The translations under genes and the position numbers were made by a program. This document shows positions 1 to 13,535 of a stretch of DNA of 64,000 bases, piece after piece (positions within the stretch are counted from its first letter, which is position 1; every line of letters begins with the position of its first letter). The DNA lies in assembly GCA_001986395.2 (NCBI GenBank), contig MQVO02000001.1, positions 2,604,001 to 2,668,000 on the forward strand. Reading direction: 5' to 3'. The notes below the pieces were generated by a model. The model was not told the DNA's origin and did not search any database. It saw only the letters and a program-made list of their open reading frames with translations. Origin of the DNA: Irpex lacteus. Taxonomy: Eukaryota; Basidiomycota; Agaricomycetes; Polyporales; Irpicaceae.

Positions 1-2451
1 GGGCGTGATGGAGTCGACAGGCCGGAGTGACGTGGAACTGATAGGAGGAAAGGCCAATTGCACGCGCCCGGACATTTATCTAGGCGAATTTCGCAGCGAG
101 ACGTGCACGATACGAACACGCTCGATAATTCTGCGATTATGATCAACGTGCAAGCTCATATTCACATGAGGATCACCTCACCTCAAGTTCAATGCATCGC
201 AGGCGGTTCGTCCAAAGATTGATAATGAACAGATGACTGCCTCCGAACAAAGGAATCTGTCGACATCGCTGACAGTCACGTAAGTCGCGAAAACATCCCG
301 TTGGGAATGGCAGACAGAAGACAACTATCGCAGCGGTATTGATATGACCGATCTTCCCGTGTCTAGTGAGGCGCGAGAGGAGTTCATCAGAAAGTCCGAA
401 CACACTGGCGGATGCCACCTTGGATGGCTGACAGCTTCTGGTGAGAGCATCCGTATGACAGCATAAGTAGAACAACGCTGCGAAAGACATACCTAAATGG
501 GTGCTCTGTCTTCCAGATACGATGTGCATCTTGACAGACAGTTTAGCGGAAGCCTGGAATGCCCTGTCTCGGTAGTGTAACATACTAAATAGGGGCCGGG
601 ACAGGACCCACCCGCCATACAGGACACATCCAAGATATGTCAGACTGTGGAAGAGAGAAGGTCAGTCGGTATTGGGTCGTGGAATCTTTGGTAAGGTCAC
701 CCGAACTCTACTTACCTGTGGCCCTGCCTTCGCATTCGTCCAACGGGTTCCACGACCAATAGGGGAGGTGGCTTCAGCGAGGGCGGCAGGGGTTCTATTG
801 GGATAAGAGAAACCTTGCTGAATGGACTGGAAGTGCGTTAGAGAGCGAGAGGAGATGATTTATGCAATGAGCGGCATCTGTGCAGACCAAAGGGCCGCCA
901 ATAAGACTCATTAATATTGGCTTCTTTCAAGGGGAGAGGCGATTGATCCGTTTGACTTCATTGAGGCACCGAGGGCTGCGGCACTCCTGTGATATTTTGG
1001 TGTGAATGACTACTGCGATCGTAATCATGGCCCACAGAGGTTGCGTACCATTCATCTATGAGGCCCGAAGAGAGGTCGCATGTACGTATACTGTACGGGG
1101 TAGGGCCACGATAATGCAAGTCAAAATATAGAGGAACGCTGCTGGGAAGCTTGCATCAGCGAATGACATCTCCGATGTTTCATCTTGAAGACTGGAAGGG
1201 GTAAATCATCCGTCAACGCCTCTGCATCGGTAGATCAAGTGGGTTATTCACCAGTGATGCACAACATGATTCGTGTGTATACTTATCTCACGGCTGGAGC
1301 AACTATCTGTTCGTGTACCGCGCAACAACGCCAGGAAGACTGCTCAGGGCATTGTTTTCGAGCAGGCAAAAGCTTTCGAATAGTTGGACGTCTGGCCTCT
1401 CACACCGTCTCAGCTGCAACGAAGGGACCTGCGTGAAGGAAACGAAGCCTGAAACATCTCGGAGGAGAGGAGAGGCTTTAGATACATACCTTGCAGCTGA
1501 GATCAGTTTGTTCGATGATGCTTTCACTGCCACGGAGACGGTTTGTTGCAGGTCTGGGGTCCCGAGCGTGACATGTACTGATATTGGACTTTAGCGATTG
1601 CGTTTACCACCAACGCATCTGTCGAAGGTGGGTGTAGGCTTCTACATGTCTGCTAGATCTTGTGCGAAATAAGCAGCTTCGCGCGAGTTAAGCTCAAGCA
1701 GTATAGTATAGTATAGGACGGAACATTGAGCCCGTTTGTCACTTTCTCGAGCAGGCATGCATGTTTCCTGAGGTCAAAAGCGGGCACGCGTATATGCGGC
1801 ATGTTAGAGTCCTGCGAAAAGGATTTGAGAGCTATGGGGGGCGCAAACTCAAGCTGGTCAGCATTCCGTACAGTTCAAGCGGCCGAAACGCACCCGTTGA
1901 TCCCAGTAAGTATAAGTACTAGTATTTCGCCCCTATAAGCAATAGTGTTCAAATATTCAAGACTCAAGCTGCGATTTCAGCAATAAGCTAGAGTTGTGTG
2001 CTATGCAAACATAGTCTTGAGTGGTTTACAGTAAGCATGCTTTTGAAGTTCGAAGAGAGCATCAATTGTGGCCCGCCCGCGTGACAGATCTTTTGTTGGG
2101 ATGTCACGGTGTTACGGGGTGGCAATGATGTGGCCATCAGGACCGCTGGCACCGCCTGCACCAGCCAAAAGGCAGGTCGTCGCAGTTCTCACTGCTTAGG
2201 TCTTCACCGCCAGCTGCCTCGCAGCAATTGTTCTTGAAAGTCTCGTCGTCGTCGCCGTCGTCGCTCTCAAGCTGTAGAACATCGTCTTCACCGTCGTCCA
2301 AGCCGACTTTGTCATTCGCTAGACCGGCAGGTTCCGCTGGTCTTGTCTAGACACCAACCGACGCTCGCCGCCGCTTGTTTCTAGCCAACCAACACCGACT
2401 CGACGTCGTTTCTTAGCTTTCTACTACTTTTGTATCTTTCTCCTGGAGACA
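1..2451. other. Upstream region without a supportable gene
   Basis: About 2.4 kb in which I find no reading frame with coherent splice sites or recognisable protein similarity on either strand. The open frames here are short and overlap one another in competing frames. A short (TATAG)n run lies near 1700-1716. The last 250 bases are pyrimidine-rich with a TCGTCG-type run near 2245-2270, as expected for the promoter and 5' leader of the SAM-domain gene that begins at 2452. Confidence 0.5.
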
Positions 2452-4584
2452 ATGTCCCTTCACGCACCTAGCCCTACTCCTTCTCCTGGTCCTGCCAACG
2501 GCAGGTCCCCCAACTTCCGCGCCTCGATGGGACCTACTTCCAGGCCAGCAAATATCGCGACCCAAGGCATGCCACCTGCTTCCCCTCGTCCCGGAGGTGT
2601 TTCTGGTGCTGGACGTCCCACAAGCGAGCTCCTGAGCGGTACTGGCATGTTCCAAACACCCGAAGGTGTGTGTTTTGCACTGTTCTACTCCAACGCGACT
2701 TCTTATCTCGTCTTTTGCAGCCGAAGCCATTGATCAGTGGTTTGAGAACCTGCAGAATTATGAGGCAACTCTGGTGTGTGCTGAATGTCTTTTTTCAGTA
2801 CGACGTGTTCTTACATCCTCTGCAGGAAGATATGGCCAAAGCATCCTTGGATGCCAATTTCAAAGAGGAACTTAGCGCTATCGAGCAATGTAAGTCGTAT
2901 AATTTCTGTCCTCTCGAAGTCCTACAACAATCCTATAGGGTTCAAGGTCCTCTCCGAGGCGGAGCGCACAGCCGCTCTTTACAGTCTTTTGCAACACTCT
3001 ACCCAAGTCCAAATTCGTTTCTTCATCACTGTGCTCCAGCAGATGTCCCGGGCTGATCCCATGACAGCTCTCCTGAGTCCTGCTGTTGGAGGTGCGTTTT
3101 CAGCTTCTTTGAGTGTACCTTTGTCGCTTACATAGTTTTCAGGCTCCATGCAGAGTCAGATGGAGGCGAAACTCGCCAGCATGAACCTCAAGTCTCCCGG
3201 CTTGAAGTCTACCTTGCCTGCTTCTCCCACTGCCCGGAACTTCTCGAACGGCATGAACAACTTCTTATCACCCGACTCTGCAACCATCGCCGCAGGAAGC
3301 AATGATCCCGCAGCCACTCTTGCTCAGCAACGCGCGAAACTGAAGGCCGCCAACAATGCCGCACACCGAATTTCGGCTCCGGCGCTCAGTTCCGCTGTCG
3401 GTGATAGGAACACGTGGGGCTCCGGATCTAATCAGTTGGGCCAGGTAGACGAGCGTTCCTCGTCCCCCGGTGGACAGGAATTGACGGTTCCTTCGTCGAA
3501 CGTCAGCTCGCGCCCCAAGAGCACTGATTTCTCCGGTCTCGCTAATGCACTCAAGTCCCCCCGCGCTCTGGACGATGGTCTGTCCCCCGTTGTTGGTGAC
3601 AGCTGGGCCAGCATGGTGTCGACACCTCTGATGCCAATGTTCGCCAAGGAGCGTAACACCAACCAGAGCCTCGACGCTGCTGCATCGAAGTTGAACGAGT
3701 GGTCTGGCAACAACTCCGGCCCTGGAGTTCCTCTCATCTCCGACCCGCCCAAGAAGTTCAACCGTTTGTCAAAGGGCAGCTCTGCGCTCAACAGTGACAA
3801 CGAGGGCGGCCGTGAGGACCATGGCCCCGTCGGTCAGGCGTCTCAGATGAACCAGCAGAACCGCAACGTCTCTGGCAACTTCAGGAACAACCAGAGCGGT
3901 TTCAACGGCCAACCCGGTTGGAACGGTGCGCGTAGCCCAGCTCTCTCCAACACCTCGAGCAGGTTCAACGATAATGACTCAATGGCTGGTCTTGGAATGA
4001 ACGGTGTGCCCGGATTCGGTCTTAATGCTGGCCTTGGTATGGGCATGCCAGGTGCTCCTGGTTTCAACATGGCTGCTCTCGCTGGCATGCCTATGAGCCC
4101 CTTCAACAACATGTTCAACGTACCGAACCTCGCCGCTATGGGTCTCCAGCCCGAACAGATCCTTGCTATGCAGATGGCTGCCGCCGCTGGCCAGCTGGGT
4201 CAGCCTGGCTTGAATGCCTTCGGTATGAACATGAACCTGCAGAGTCCTTCTGGCAGCGCTCGCAGCGGCCGTATGAGCAACATCCGCTCTCCTGGCGTCA
4301 AGTCGCCCAACTCCACCAGAGACTCGAAGAAGGACGAAGAGGATGTCGACCCCAAGGTGCTGGAGGATATCCCTGCGTGGCTGAGGAGCCTGAGGCTGCA
4401 CAAGTATACGCCCAACTTCGAGGGCATGAACTGGAAGGACATGGTCGTTATGGACGAGGCTGCGCTTGAAGCGAAGGGTGTCGCCGCCCTGGGGGCCAGG
4501 AGGAAGATGCTCAAGACGTTCGAGAACGTGCGCAAGAAGATGGGCATCCCGGAACCCGCTGGTGCCGCGGCCGCCTCTTCCTAA
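2452..4584 (+). CDS. VTS1: Vts1/Smaug-type SAM-domain RNA-binding protein
   Basis: Predicted post-transcriptional regulator that binds stem-loop (Smaug recognition) elements in mRNAs and recruits Ccr4-Not deadenylation in the cytoplasm (known for the family). Five exons: 2452-2665, 2721-2773, 2826-2889, 2939-3091 and 3143-4584, giving 641 residues in one frame. The N-terminal region has the conserved segment around [15 protein letters not shown]. The middle is low-complexity and rich in Asn, Met, Gly and Ser. The C-terminal SAM domain (about residues 560-630) contains [22 protein letters not shown] and a final basic helix. The start is the first ATG after the pyrimidine-rich leader. The gene converges on the neighbouring GH20 gene. 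I am confident of the family; target RNAs are unknown. Confidence 0.93.
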
Positions 4585-5190
4585 ATTTCGAAACGCTGGT
4601 ACGAAGACTTCACGCTCGTTACTCTCGCCTATCCGTCGACTTCAACGATAGACTCGTCGATGGTGTTGGTGGTTTGCGGGTGTAGGGAATAAGATGCGCA
4701 GTGAAGCATCTCACTTTTGAATCAGCCTATGCTGCTGGATTCCCTCTTTCATATGGAAATGGTCAACTCAATTTTCTCATTTGTTATCCTGTCGGGTTAT
4801 ATCCCTTTTAGTTCTCTTCTTTCTCTTCCCACCCCTTTCTTTCCATTTCATTCTCGTTTGGCTCTGGCTTGCAGCGACGTAACGCCTGTATACCTTGCTC
4901 TTTGACATACACACTCTCCTTGGACGACGATTTGAAAACCCTCCTCTCCCACTCGCCCTGAGTCTGCCATTACCCACTGTACGACGTGCCTTGCGTTCGC
5001 GATGCAGATCACACCTATTCGATACTCTGCAGCGAGTATATGTAATTTATTAATCTGGCGAATGTACTCTTGTCTTATTCCCTCCAAGAACTACTCGTGA
5101 AACCAGCAAAGTATCCGTATCCAAAGTCCAACTTATGCAACCAACGCTACGTCGATATCGTACGTGTCAGAGTGCTATATATGCTACGGC
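4585..5190. other. Convergent 3' region between VTS1 and GH20
   Basis: About 600 bases between two convergent genes. It is T-rich on the plus strand near 4750-4860 and holds no coding exon I can support. It presumably carries both 3' untranslated regions and polyadenylation signals. Confidence 0.6.
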
Positions 5191-7433
5191 TCAGGCCGAC
5201 ACGTCACAAGCTCCAGGTCTCAATGCACACCACTCGGGTTGCAGACTGATGGTCTTCACGCCTCTCTGCCTCATCCGGTAGGAGTGTTCGTGCAGTCTTG
5301 GGAGTGCAGTATCGTCCGCCGTCGTGATGTTCCCGGCAGAAGGGTTAGACCAGAAGAGCTCAGCGGAGGCGGCGGCACGAGGCCACACGGTAGGGTCGAG
5401 ATTTTGTGGGCCGGATTGTTCAGCCCAAAGGAGATGTTGGCCTGATTCAACGAGGCGTCAGCTGCAGATAGTGGAAGAGGAATGAGAAATCAACGACGTA
5501 CCGCCCATGATGAGCTTGGTTTCGTCGTCTGTGAGGTTCGCGACTGGGTTGAAAGAGTAGGCGTGCTGCCAGGTCTTGAAAGGGTCGCACCACGAGTTCC
5601 TATTAGGTTGAAAATTCGATACAATGCTAATCAGGTGCGAGCTATTGAACTCACGAGTCAGGAGCAGCACCAACCCATCCTCCTTGGCCACAATCCTGCG
5701 ATATAATAAGGTGAGCAACCTGACCTTAAGAGAAAGAGAAGCAATACGTACGAGGTAGAAGTAGTCCGAGGCTGCGTGTATGAGCTTGAAGCCTTTCTCC
5801 GCAACAGCTTTGACGTTGTCGGAGGATATCCAAACACTGCATCGTTTAGGTTAATTAAGTCAATTATAAGTCAGATAAGGACTAGGACTTACAGCACAAG
5901 CGTATCGTTGCCCAACGTCACGTTGTGGTCAAGAACCATCTCTATAAGAGCACATTCATGAGTCACAATATCCCGAAAGCCCCGATATCACTCGCCTTCC
6001 CAGACGACAGGCGTCTTGCTCAAATCCCTCAGTGCCTTATGCGACACCTCCGTGAACGCGCTCAAAGCTTCTTCAAATGTCTTCCCGGTGGAGTTCAGTG
6101 CCTTCTGAGTCTCTTCATCCTGTGTATAGCAGTTCGCATTAATCTCGTCTCCTCCAGTGCTGAAGAGAGTAGAGGGGAACATCTTGGCTGCGGCGGTCAG
6201 GAGACCTGCAGTGAAGTTCGTTGTCTCTGGAGAGGCGAGACGCAACTGGCCTGCAGGCGGTTCTGTATAACGAGACGTCGTCAGTATCACATCGATAGAT
6301 GTATAACACTGAATTAATTACCGTTTGCGAATGACGACCATGGTGTCGCCTCAGCACAAGCGATATGTTCGGGGTGCGATTGCGAGATTATGGCAGTATG
6401 TCCAGGCGTGTCGATCTCCACCATCACGTCGATACCACGCTGTCAAAGGATCAGTAAGATTCACATATTGTTTATACTCGGTTGGATACATACAGCACCG
6501 GCATACGACACAATATCAGCGACATCCTTCGGGGAGTAGACTGAAGCAGAGTCATAAGCGCCTTTCGCTGCGAGCTCAGTGTATCCGGGAATTTGCAGGG
6601 CGAAGCTCTGGCTGTCAACGATGTGCCAGTGGAACTGGTTCATCTAAGGACGAGAAATTTAGATTTAGTATAGATTTGCTGAAGTATTGAATGACCGAAC
6701 CTTGTTCCAGCTCATGGTATCCAGAGTACGTTTGAGGTCATCAACCGGGAAGCTGACACTCTCAGTGAGCCGAGTAATGACGAGGATAGCAATTTGAGGC
6801 TTACAAGTTTCTAGAGGTATCGAGCAAAAGACCTCTCCATGGCTGCAATACTAAGGTCAGCGCATTATAATTTTACGCCACTTTTGAACTCACATAGGCA
6901 GGAGAGTCCTCGATCTGGATAGGTGCGTTAATGAGGTACGTTGTCCCATCATGGTAGTAAAATAGCTGAGTAAACGTTGTTAAGCCCCGGAATAGACCCA
7001 GCGTCGAGTTTGCGGTGATAGTTGCCCCAGAGCCATCTTCGGGCACAGTCAAAGTGTACGCCTCGTCTCGGAGTTCCGGAGCCTTTTGTGCCTCAGACGT
7101 GACGGTGTGTGCCGTTGCGCCGTTCTCCAGAGACAGCGTCAACTTCGAGAGCGTATGTGCTTTCTTGACTGCATCTGCATCTGCCGAGCCACGACCTACG
7201 ACGAGTCGTTCCAGCTTGTCGTTCTTGATGAAGTTCTTGGCACTCTGAACAGCCTGGTGCAGATCGGTAGGTGCATTATGGATGCTCCCCGAAATGGTGA
7301 TATCGAAGCCACCAGAAAGCTTCAGTGGAGTCGTTCCAGTTTGCAAGCTTCGTGGCTGAGGCCAAATAGCTCCTGCAGGACTGAGCACCGTCAGTACGGT
7401 GGCGAACACCACCAACGCAGACTTGAGCATCAT
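5191..7433 (-). CDS. GH20 beta-N-acetylhexosaminidase (copy 1)
   Basis: Secreted exo-enzyme that releases terminal N-acetylhexosamine from chito-oligosaccharides or glycans (GH20 family knowledge). The translation starts with a signal peptide (MMLKSALVVFATVLTVLSPAGA), then the zincin-like N-terminal domain, then the (beta/alpha)8 catalytic domain. The catalytic Asp-Glu pair lies in STGGDEINANC. NQFHWHIVDSQSF and VVWEG are further conserved GH20 segments, and the protein ends with the Cys-containing tail EWCALRPGACDVSA. Roughly 550 residues, split by many short introns. All exons join in frame and no disabling change was seen. A homologous gene lies at 13952-16426 on the same strand with two unrelated genes between them, so this is a dispersed local duplication. 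Internal exon borders were not all computed. Confidence 0.92.
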
Positions 7434-7504
7434 GGTCCTAGTGGTCGTTGCTAGTCGAAGTAGAAGTTAGCTCGAGGACAAAAATACCCGTTGTCAATAC
7501 TCCA

Positions 7505-7514
7505 AATATATAAG
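7505..7514 (-). promoter_or_regulatory. TATA box of GH20 copy 1
   Basis: On the minus strand the sequence reads TTATATATTT about 72-80 bp upstream of the ATG at 7433, a usual position for a fungal TATA element. Confidence 0.5.
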
Positions 7515-8270
7515 CACTGACCCTTGTACGATCAGAGAACGGCAATCTAGGGAACCATAGTATCTCAGTACGCACCACATGGCTGATGGCTGGCCAGACG
7601 CGACCGAGGAACGCAGGTGACGATAAGCAGCCCTGCCAGTACGCCGTCGTCCAATCACCGCGGGCCTCATGACTTTGCAGGCAGCGCCTACTTGCCACGC
7701 CTCGTCTATTGACCTTCGGGAAGCTCTTCGGTGAAGAAGTTCTGCATTACGGCGAATGCAGCTGCCAGGGGTATTGCAAAGCGCGAAGGGCTGCGTGACC
7801 TCCTCGGTGCGCTCATCTTACTGTGGTTCTCATACACATCCTTTCCCGCGTAGACTGGTGCACTGATGGCCAGTATCCTGCCATATGCTCAACCTAAACG
7901 CTATCGTTTCAATAAGGAGTTCCTCGAGGACACCATCACTAAGGAACTGGGTCATCGAAGCCATTCGCCGAACAATCGAAACGGACTGACCATATCCCGC
8001 CTAGTTTTCCAGAGAATAAGTTTGACTGTAGGAGTTGCTGGAGAGCTTCACACGAATATAGAGATAAACAGCGCCTTCAATAAAGCAAGCAGCTCCAGGT
8101 AAGTTACGTATGTGAACAACACCAAAACAACAACACCTAAAAGAAAGAGACGATCGTGCCAGCGAGCTTCGAATAGGGGGTGGTGGTGTTGGGTGATACT
8201 TCGGAGATTCCATACCTAAACCTTCTATGCGACAGATGAACATACCATACCGACTTGCCCGACAAGCCGT
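7515..8270. other. Intergenic region, GH20 promoter and epsin 3' end
   Basis: About 750 bases between the 5' end of GH20 copy 1 and the 3' end of the epsin gene. It contains a short open frame at 7866-8102 (+) without splice support or similarity, which I do not consider a gene. No repeat seen. Confidence 0.5.
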
Positions 8271-10294
8271 TTAGAACAGCAGGTCGTCCAGTCCGTTGCC
8301 CGAAGAGGCAGGCTGGTTCGCAGGCTTGGCCGCCGACCCGAAGGTACCGAATGCACCACCAGACTGGGACTGCTGACTGGCGCCCCATATGCCAGCTTGA
8401 GCCTTCTCTTTCTGCAAGTCCTGCATCGACTTCGCTGGTGCAGCAGGGGTCGAGGGCTTGCTTGTAGCTGACGATCCAAGCCCCAGAGACCACAAGTCAT
8501 CGAAGTTGCCACTTGCGGCTGGCTTGGCAGGAGCCTTTCCGGCGGCAACACCTGTAGTCGAGTTTGTACGCGAAGCAGTGGCGGGGGTGAGAGTAGTTGC
8601 CAAAATGGGAGATGTGTAGTTTGGCCCTGTGCTGGGAGTGATTGCAGGGGGCGAATACACTGGAGGTCTGGAAGCTGCTAATGGGGGCGGAGACGCTGTG
8701 GTAGCCCCCAACATGCTGAACAAGTTTCCGCTGGACTGCTGGGATGCTTGTGCAAAGGGCGGAGAAGCTGGTTTCGGGGCCAAAGGAGCTCCAAAGCCTG
8801 GAATGGCACCAGTCGGACCAGGAGTGGCAGCTGGGGATATCGGTGCAGCTTGGAAGTCGGCGAAATCGTCGTCGGCTAGTAAACTCGTCAGAGCATATCC
8901 TACCAAGACCGCATAACGAACAAAAGAGACATACCATCGGCTAGAGCCGGTGCATGTACGGGAGTGCCTGCTGCCACTGGGGCCGCGGCGGGTGCAGAGA
9001 AATCGTCGTCGTCAAGACCGAGTAGATCCGGGATGGGCTCGGGAGCCTTTGCTGGAGGAGCTGGTGCTACTGGTGCGGTGGAGGACCGGTGAGGGACACG
9101 AGAAGAGGCTGAGGGTGCAGTTGAGAGAGAGCCCGACCGCCGAACAGCGGCAACATCATCATCTCCTGCGTCGTACTCTTCGAATGTCTTTCTGGTCGCA
9201 GAATCTCTAAATCCTCCGCTTCCGCCCCCGCCAGAGTAGTCTCCGTAGTCTAAGCCTGTTCAGCTATCACTCTGTCGAGAAGAACGGTGAAACGTACCAC
9301 GGCCACTGTAATCTCCGCCATAACTTCCACTACTTCCGCCGCCACCACCACCGTAGCTACTGCTACCACCGCCATACCCAAGACTGTCGCTGCCAAAGCC
9401 GCCGTATCGACTGCCTCCAGAAGTGAAGCTCATCGCGTCATTTCCAGTACCAATGTATTTGCTTTTGTTCGCTTTGGCTTTACGCCTTTCGGCGCGAATC
9501 TTCTCAACGTCTCCAAGCAGCTCTACGAGTTCCTTCGATCGATTGCGAACTGGTCATAGGTATCAGAGTCTGCAAGTCATTATATTCGACCAGCTACATA
9601 CCATTTAAACCTTGATCCTTTCCCTTCTCATCTATATAGTAGAAGTTGCGAAGCATTTTGATTGTCGCGACATGTGATCGGGCGTCATCCACCACACGTT
9701 CACTACCGTTCTTGACGAGGTATTCAAGCAGTTGAAGGGCCTGTGTTTCTGCGTTCAGTGACTGATTTTGAGTAATAGCTGAGTGTATGCCTTGCCTTGT
9801 AGATTTGACGCCACTGCTTGGCCTCTTTCTCCATGAACCTGGCGTATATGCATGGCATGATTTCATTGAAGTTTTGGCTGACAAGTCGCGGTTAGCGTGC
9901 ATCGCGAAGCAAAAGAAGGCAGACTTACAAGTTGAACGTTCTTCATTAACACAAAACAATCATTAACGAAGTTCATTTGGTAGAAACAGAAGCGTACCCT
10001 TGAGCAATCTCCTGCATTAGCGTAGAACTTGCACCCCTGCCAACTAGAAGTTAACGCGGCGGAAAGTAGCTGTTCAAAGTAACTTACCAAGGCTCATCGT
10101 TAGTAGCCTCGCGCACCTTCCCTTCCATCTCACTGACATTGAGCACCACGTTCTTGGCCTGAATGTGCATCATGCTCGTTAGTGCTCTTGTCACGGAAGA
10201 TGGACGCGAGGGGCCACACCTGGTTGTACATGCTCTTGATGTCGTACATCGTGATCTGAGAGAGAGCATTTCCGAGAGATTCTAAGCGGTCCAT
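8271..10294 (-). CDS. ENTH-domain epsin, Ent3/epsinR (CLINT1) type
   Basis: Clathrin adaptor of the trans-Golgi/endosome system (family knowledge). The first exon is 10220-10294 (25 codons from MDRLESLGNALS) and the second begins at 10158 after a 61-nt intron. The ENTH domain occupies about residues 25-160 and includes EMEGKVREATNDEPWG, LLEYLVKNGSERVV and FYYIDEKGKDQGLN, which resemble epsinR/Ent3 more than Ent1/2. After a Gly/Ser/Tyr-rich stretch come IPDLLGLDDDDF (clathrin-box-like), DDDFADFQAAP (acidic-Phe motif of the gamma-ear/GAE-binding kind) and a C-terminal GLDDLLF. No UIM or NPF-repeat region was noticed, which fits Ent3 rather than Ent1. The start is set by the frame of exon 1 and by the splice to the ENTH helix. 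The gene is divergent from the serine-rich gene at 10684. Confidence 0.9.
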
Positions 10295-10683
10295 GGCGGG
10301 CGAAGGCTGTCGGCGACGTGGAGGGCAGCGACAAGATGCGTGACACACCCACAGCCCGCCGAAGTCCGTGACATGATGCGCCCGTTTCATGTGTAACAGC
10401 GTTGTCACAGTCCAAATTGGGCAAGTGCCGTGAAAGTGAGGCGGCTCAGGCTTGTTCGCGACTTCCATCATCGCGGGACATACCCACAGATTTCGGCAAA
10501 CGCAGGCTGCTTGAAGTAGTCTCTCGTCTTACTCACGACATTAACGACCTTATGCAACTCTCCGGTTGTTGATCAGCTGCTGGATAAGTACTGGCAGTTC
10601 ACAGAGTAAGTGTCTAGATCCCTCAATGCTATCGCAAGCTTTACCGTCGCATATATGCGCTGATAATAGACTGGGATTATTAG
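10295..10683. other. Divergent promoter region
   Basis: A 389-base region between two divergently transcribed genes (epsin and serine-rich protein). No open exon, repeat or clear TATA element was recognised. Confidence 0.5.
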
Positions 10684-13535
10684 ATGCACTCCCTCGTAGC
10701 TCGCTTACGTGGTAGAGCTATAAGCCAGACTACAACAAACTCCAATCTATCGGAGGAGTTAGACACGCCCGACACACCCACATCTCCCCACAGTACACTG
10801 CCTGCCACTTCGGATCCCCAAACAGCCATCATCGATCGCAAGATTCTTCCTCAAGTCAATGAACTGCTAGAGAGCTACTCAATACAAGAACATGCAGATG
10901 TTGTAGGTGAACAGTCCAGTGGGTTAAGCCCAAGACCTCTCAGGCGCGGTCCATATGAACCTGCTGGAGCCGAGGCTGGAGAGACAAGCTCCGAGTCTGC
11001 CATCCCTTCTGAGAGAAGAGGCAGTATCGCTCGTATCTCACGTCGGTTTACTTCTTCGACCCCTTGGTCTACCTTTGGACGGACAACCGCTTCACCGAGG
11101 CGTACGCCAAGGTCTGAAAGGGAAGGACCACCATCAAGTATGCGGTTTCACTTCGGAAGTGTCGATACCTTCGCTGCCCCTCGTCCTTCACGTAGCAGTG
11201 TCAGTATAGCGCATGTTGGCACAGACTCTCCGGGTTCTGCCAGTCACACTCGGCGACCATCTCGTGCGTCTGAAGCGTCAAGTTGGAGGTTCGGATCTTT
11301 ACGTGGACGCTCGTATTCTCTCAACGCGACATCTCAAGACCCAGTGCAGTCATCGCGTCCGACCTCTGCGTCGGGAGAAACGTCGGTCAAGGATTCAGCT
11401 ACGACGACTTCTTCCGCATCAACCAACACTCATGCACATACACCTATCATATCACCTACCAACATGCCCTCCGCCTCTGATTCCCGTTATACCTTTGGAA
11501 ACACATCACCATCACTTCATCTTTCTGCATTTGTTACGCCATCCACGTCTCCGATACCCAACATGGACACACCTGAATTCATTAACACGCTGACCATCCA
11601 TTCACGACCTAGTTTACGCGATACCACTAACAGTACACCTCCGAGTCACGACGCGATCCCTCCTTTACGCCACTGGACCTCGTCATTGGCGGCCAAGACT
11701 TTCCCACCGCGCCGACGTCGCAAGACGGTCGGTGGTGAATCCGATGAGAACACGCTTCCTTTCCCGTCTACCTCTGGCCGTCGACTTCGCACATCCGCGA
11801 GTGCCCCGGGGGTTCGCCATATCTTTCAGCATCAGCCACCGACACCCAAGTCGAAACGACGAGAGGCTTCTTCGAAGTCTTCACGGCGGTCGAGTGCAGA
11901 CTGGAACGCACGCCAGGCCTCTGCTGGCGTTACGTCGAATGTTATCGGCGAGTACGGCTGGCCCGCACAAGTGTCTCGAGAGATGATCCGTCTTTCTCTG
12001 GGTGAGCAGGCTGCGGCGTCTAAGGACAAAGTAGCCGGCAAGCGCCCAATGCGAGAATCGGCTAATCCCGATATCTCACAGCGTGGACACAACGTGCCTC
12101 GCAGCAGTCAAGTCGCTGGGCGACCTTGTCCTTCGCTGCTCAGTCCCAACTCTTCTCCACCTAACTTAGAGGGTATGTGTGTTAGAGACACTCATAAGAT
12201 GATATGAGACTGATAGCGGATGGTTTTAGGTGTTTCTGAAAGCGGAGACAAGCCATCGTGGACCCAAGACGTTCAAACCGATATACCTGTAATTAACAAG
12301 CCTGGAGGCGTGGTCGAGGGGCAGAGTAGCATGTCAGCACGGAATGGAGTTGAATTAAGCACGTTGAAAGAAGAAGGAGACGATGCACGTCAGGCTATGA
12401 CTCTTCCAAGGGCAGCGACAGGCAACCGCGTTTATCGCAAGAGCATACTTCGTCATTCGTCATCGCTGAACCCACAAGATTCGGAAGCAGGCCCGTCTTC
12501 CCTTGAAACTCCTCTTACTTCTACCCCTAAAGAGTCCAGGCGGCCCTCCGCAAGGCGTCCGGCTCGATATGCTAGCGAACCCTCCATTGGCCAGATCCCC
12601 GAAACGCCTCTGAAGAACAAAGGCAAAAGAAAGGCAGAGGACTTAGATCTCACTCCGCCAGACCATCGTACAGCCTTGCAGCATACTACTTTCGTCATTC
12701 CATCCGATCATCGACGTAAGATTGCTAAGTTTAAGTTTTTGAGGTGATGCAAAGAGAGTTGATCGACCGTTTTTTCAGGCACCCACCGTCAATCAGAGCC
12801 CTCTCGCATCGCACCATCCGTCTACCAACACAAGAGGGTACGGCTCTCCTCCCAATCGCCAGCACCGACTCCGAGTCATTCTCGACCTGGTTCATCGCTG
12901 CAGCAAGCAAACCCTAATGTTACCGATAGTCCTTCGTATCGGTTGAGTACCCCACCATCGCCAGCTGTCCGCGCTATGTCTCGCGCGACGTCCACTCGTT
13001 CAATGCAACCTTCCGTCGCCGGTCCAGCTAAAACGCCATCTCTGTCAGACTCGCGACGAGAGCGTCGGCGGAGCGTGTCAGAAGTCTCGTTTCCCATCGG
13101 CGCCATCGTCTCTCCCCAGCCACCGTCGATAAGTCGTTCAAGCACGTATCATATGCGCGACCCGCGACGACCACCTCGTGTTCACACTACATCTTGGATA
13201 CCACATTTCAAATCTGAAGATGAAGAGGCTTCGTCGATACATGCTTGGTTATTTTACATCTCGTTCATCTTGTTTCCTCTGTGGTGGGTCGCTGCGCTGC
13301 TACCCATTCCGCGTACGAGACATGTAGGAGGTTCAGATACGGAGAAGGCTGTTCCCCTGGACGATCCGCAGATTGAACATGGTACGTTCCATGTTCTGAG
13401 GCATTTGCTTCACATTTTCTAACCCGTTGTGCAGATGCCAGGTCATGGAGATTTCGATGTCGCATCATGGCGGGCATCTCGTTTCTGACGTACATCCCGT
13501 TCATCGTCCTGGTTGCTGTGTTTGCTCCGCGATAA
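10684..13535 (+). CDS. Serine-rich protein with two C-terminal membrane segments
   Basis: Four exons: 10684-12172, 12230-12715, 12779-13381 and 13435-13535, all joining in frame, roughly 890 residues. Most of the protein is low-complexity, Ser/Thr/Pro/Arg-rich and probably disordered, with many RRxS-like basophilic sites. Near the C-terminus is a hydrophobic segment (HAWLFYISFILFPLWWVAAL) and, in the last exon, a second one (MAGISFLTYIPFIVLVAVFA) just before the end, so the protein is probably tail-anchored with both ends on one side. Fungal proteins of this architecture, called only 'serine-rich protein', occur in ascomycetes and basidiomycetes; function is unknown. The start is the first ATG of the long open frame. 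It is divergent from the epsin gene and convergent with GH20 copy 2. Confidence 0.82.

Noticed and set aside
173..583. A 136-codon open frame on the minus strand
   Set aside because: Composition is unlike neighbouring proteins and no domain or splice extension could be found.
3979..4401. Minus-strand open frame of 140 codons inside VTS1
   Set aside because: It is antisense to a confidently identified coding exon with the SAM domain and low-complexity region.
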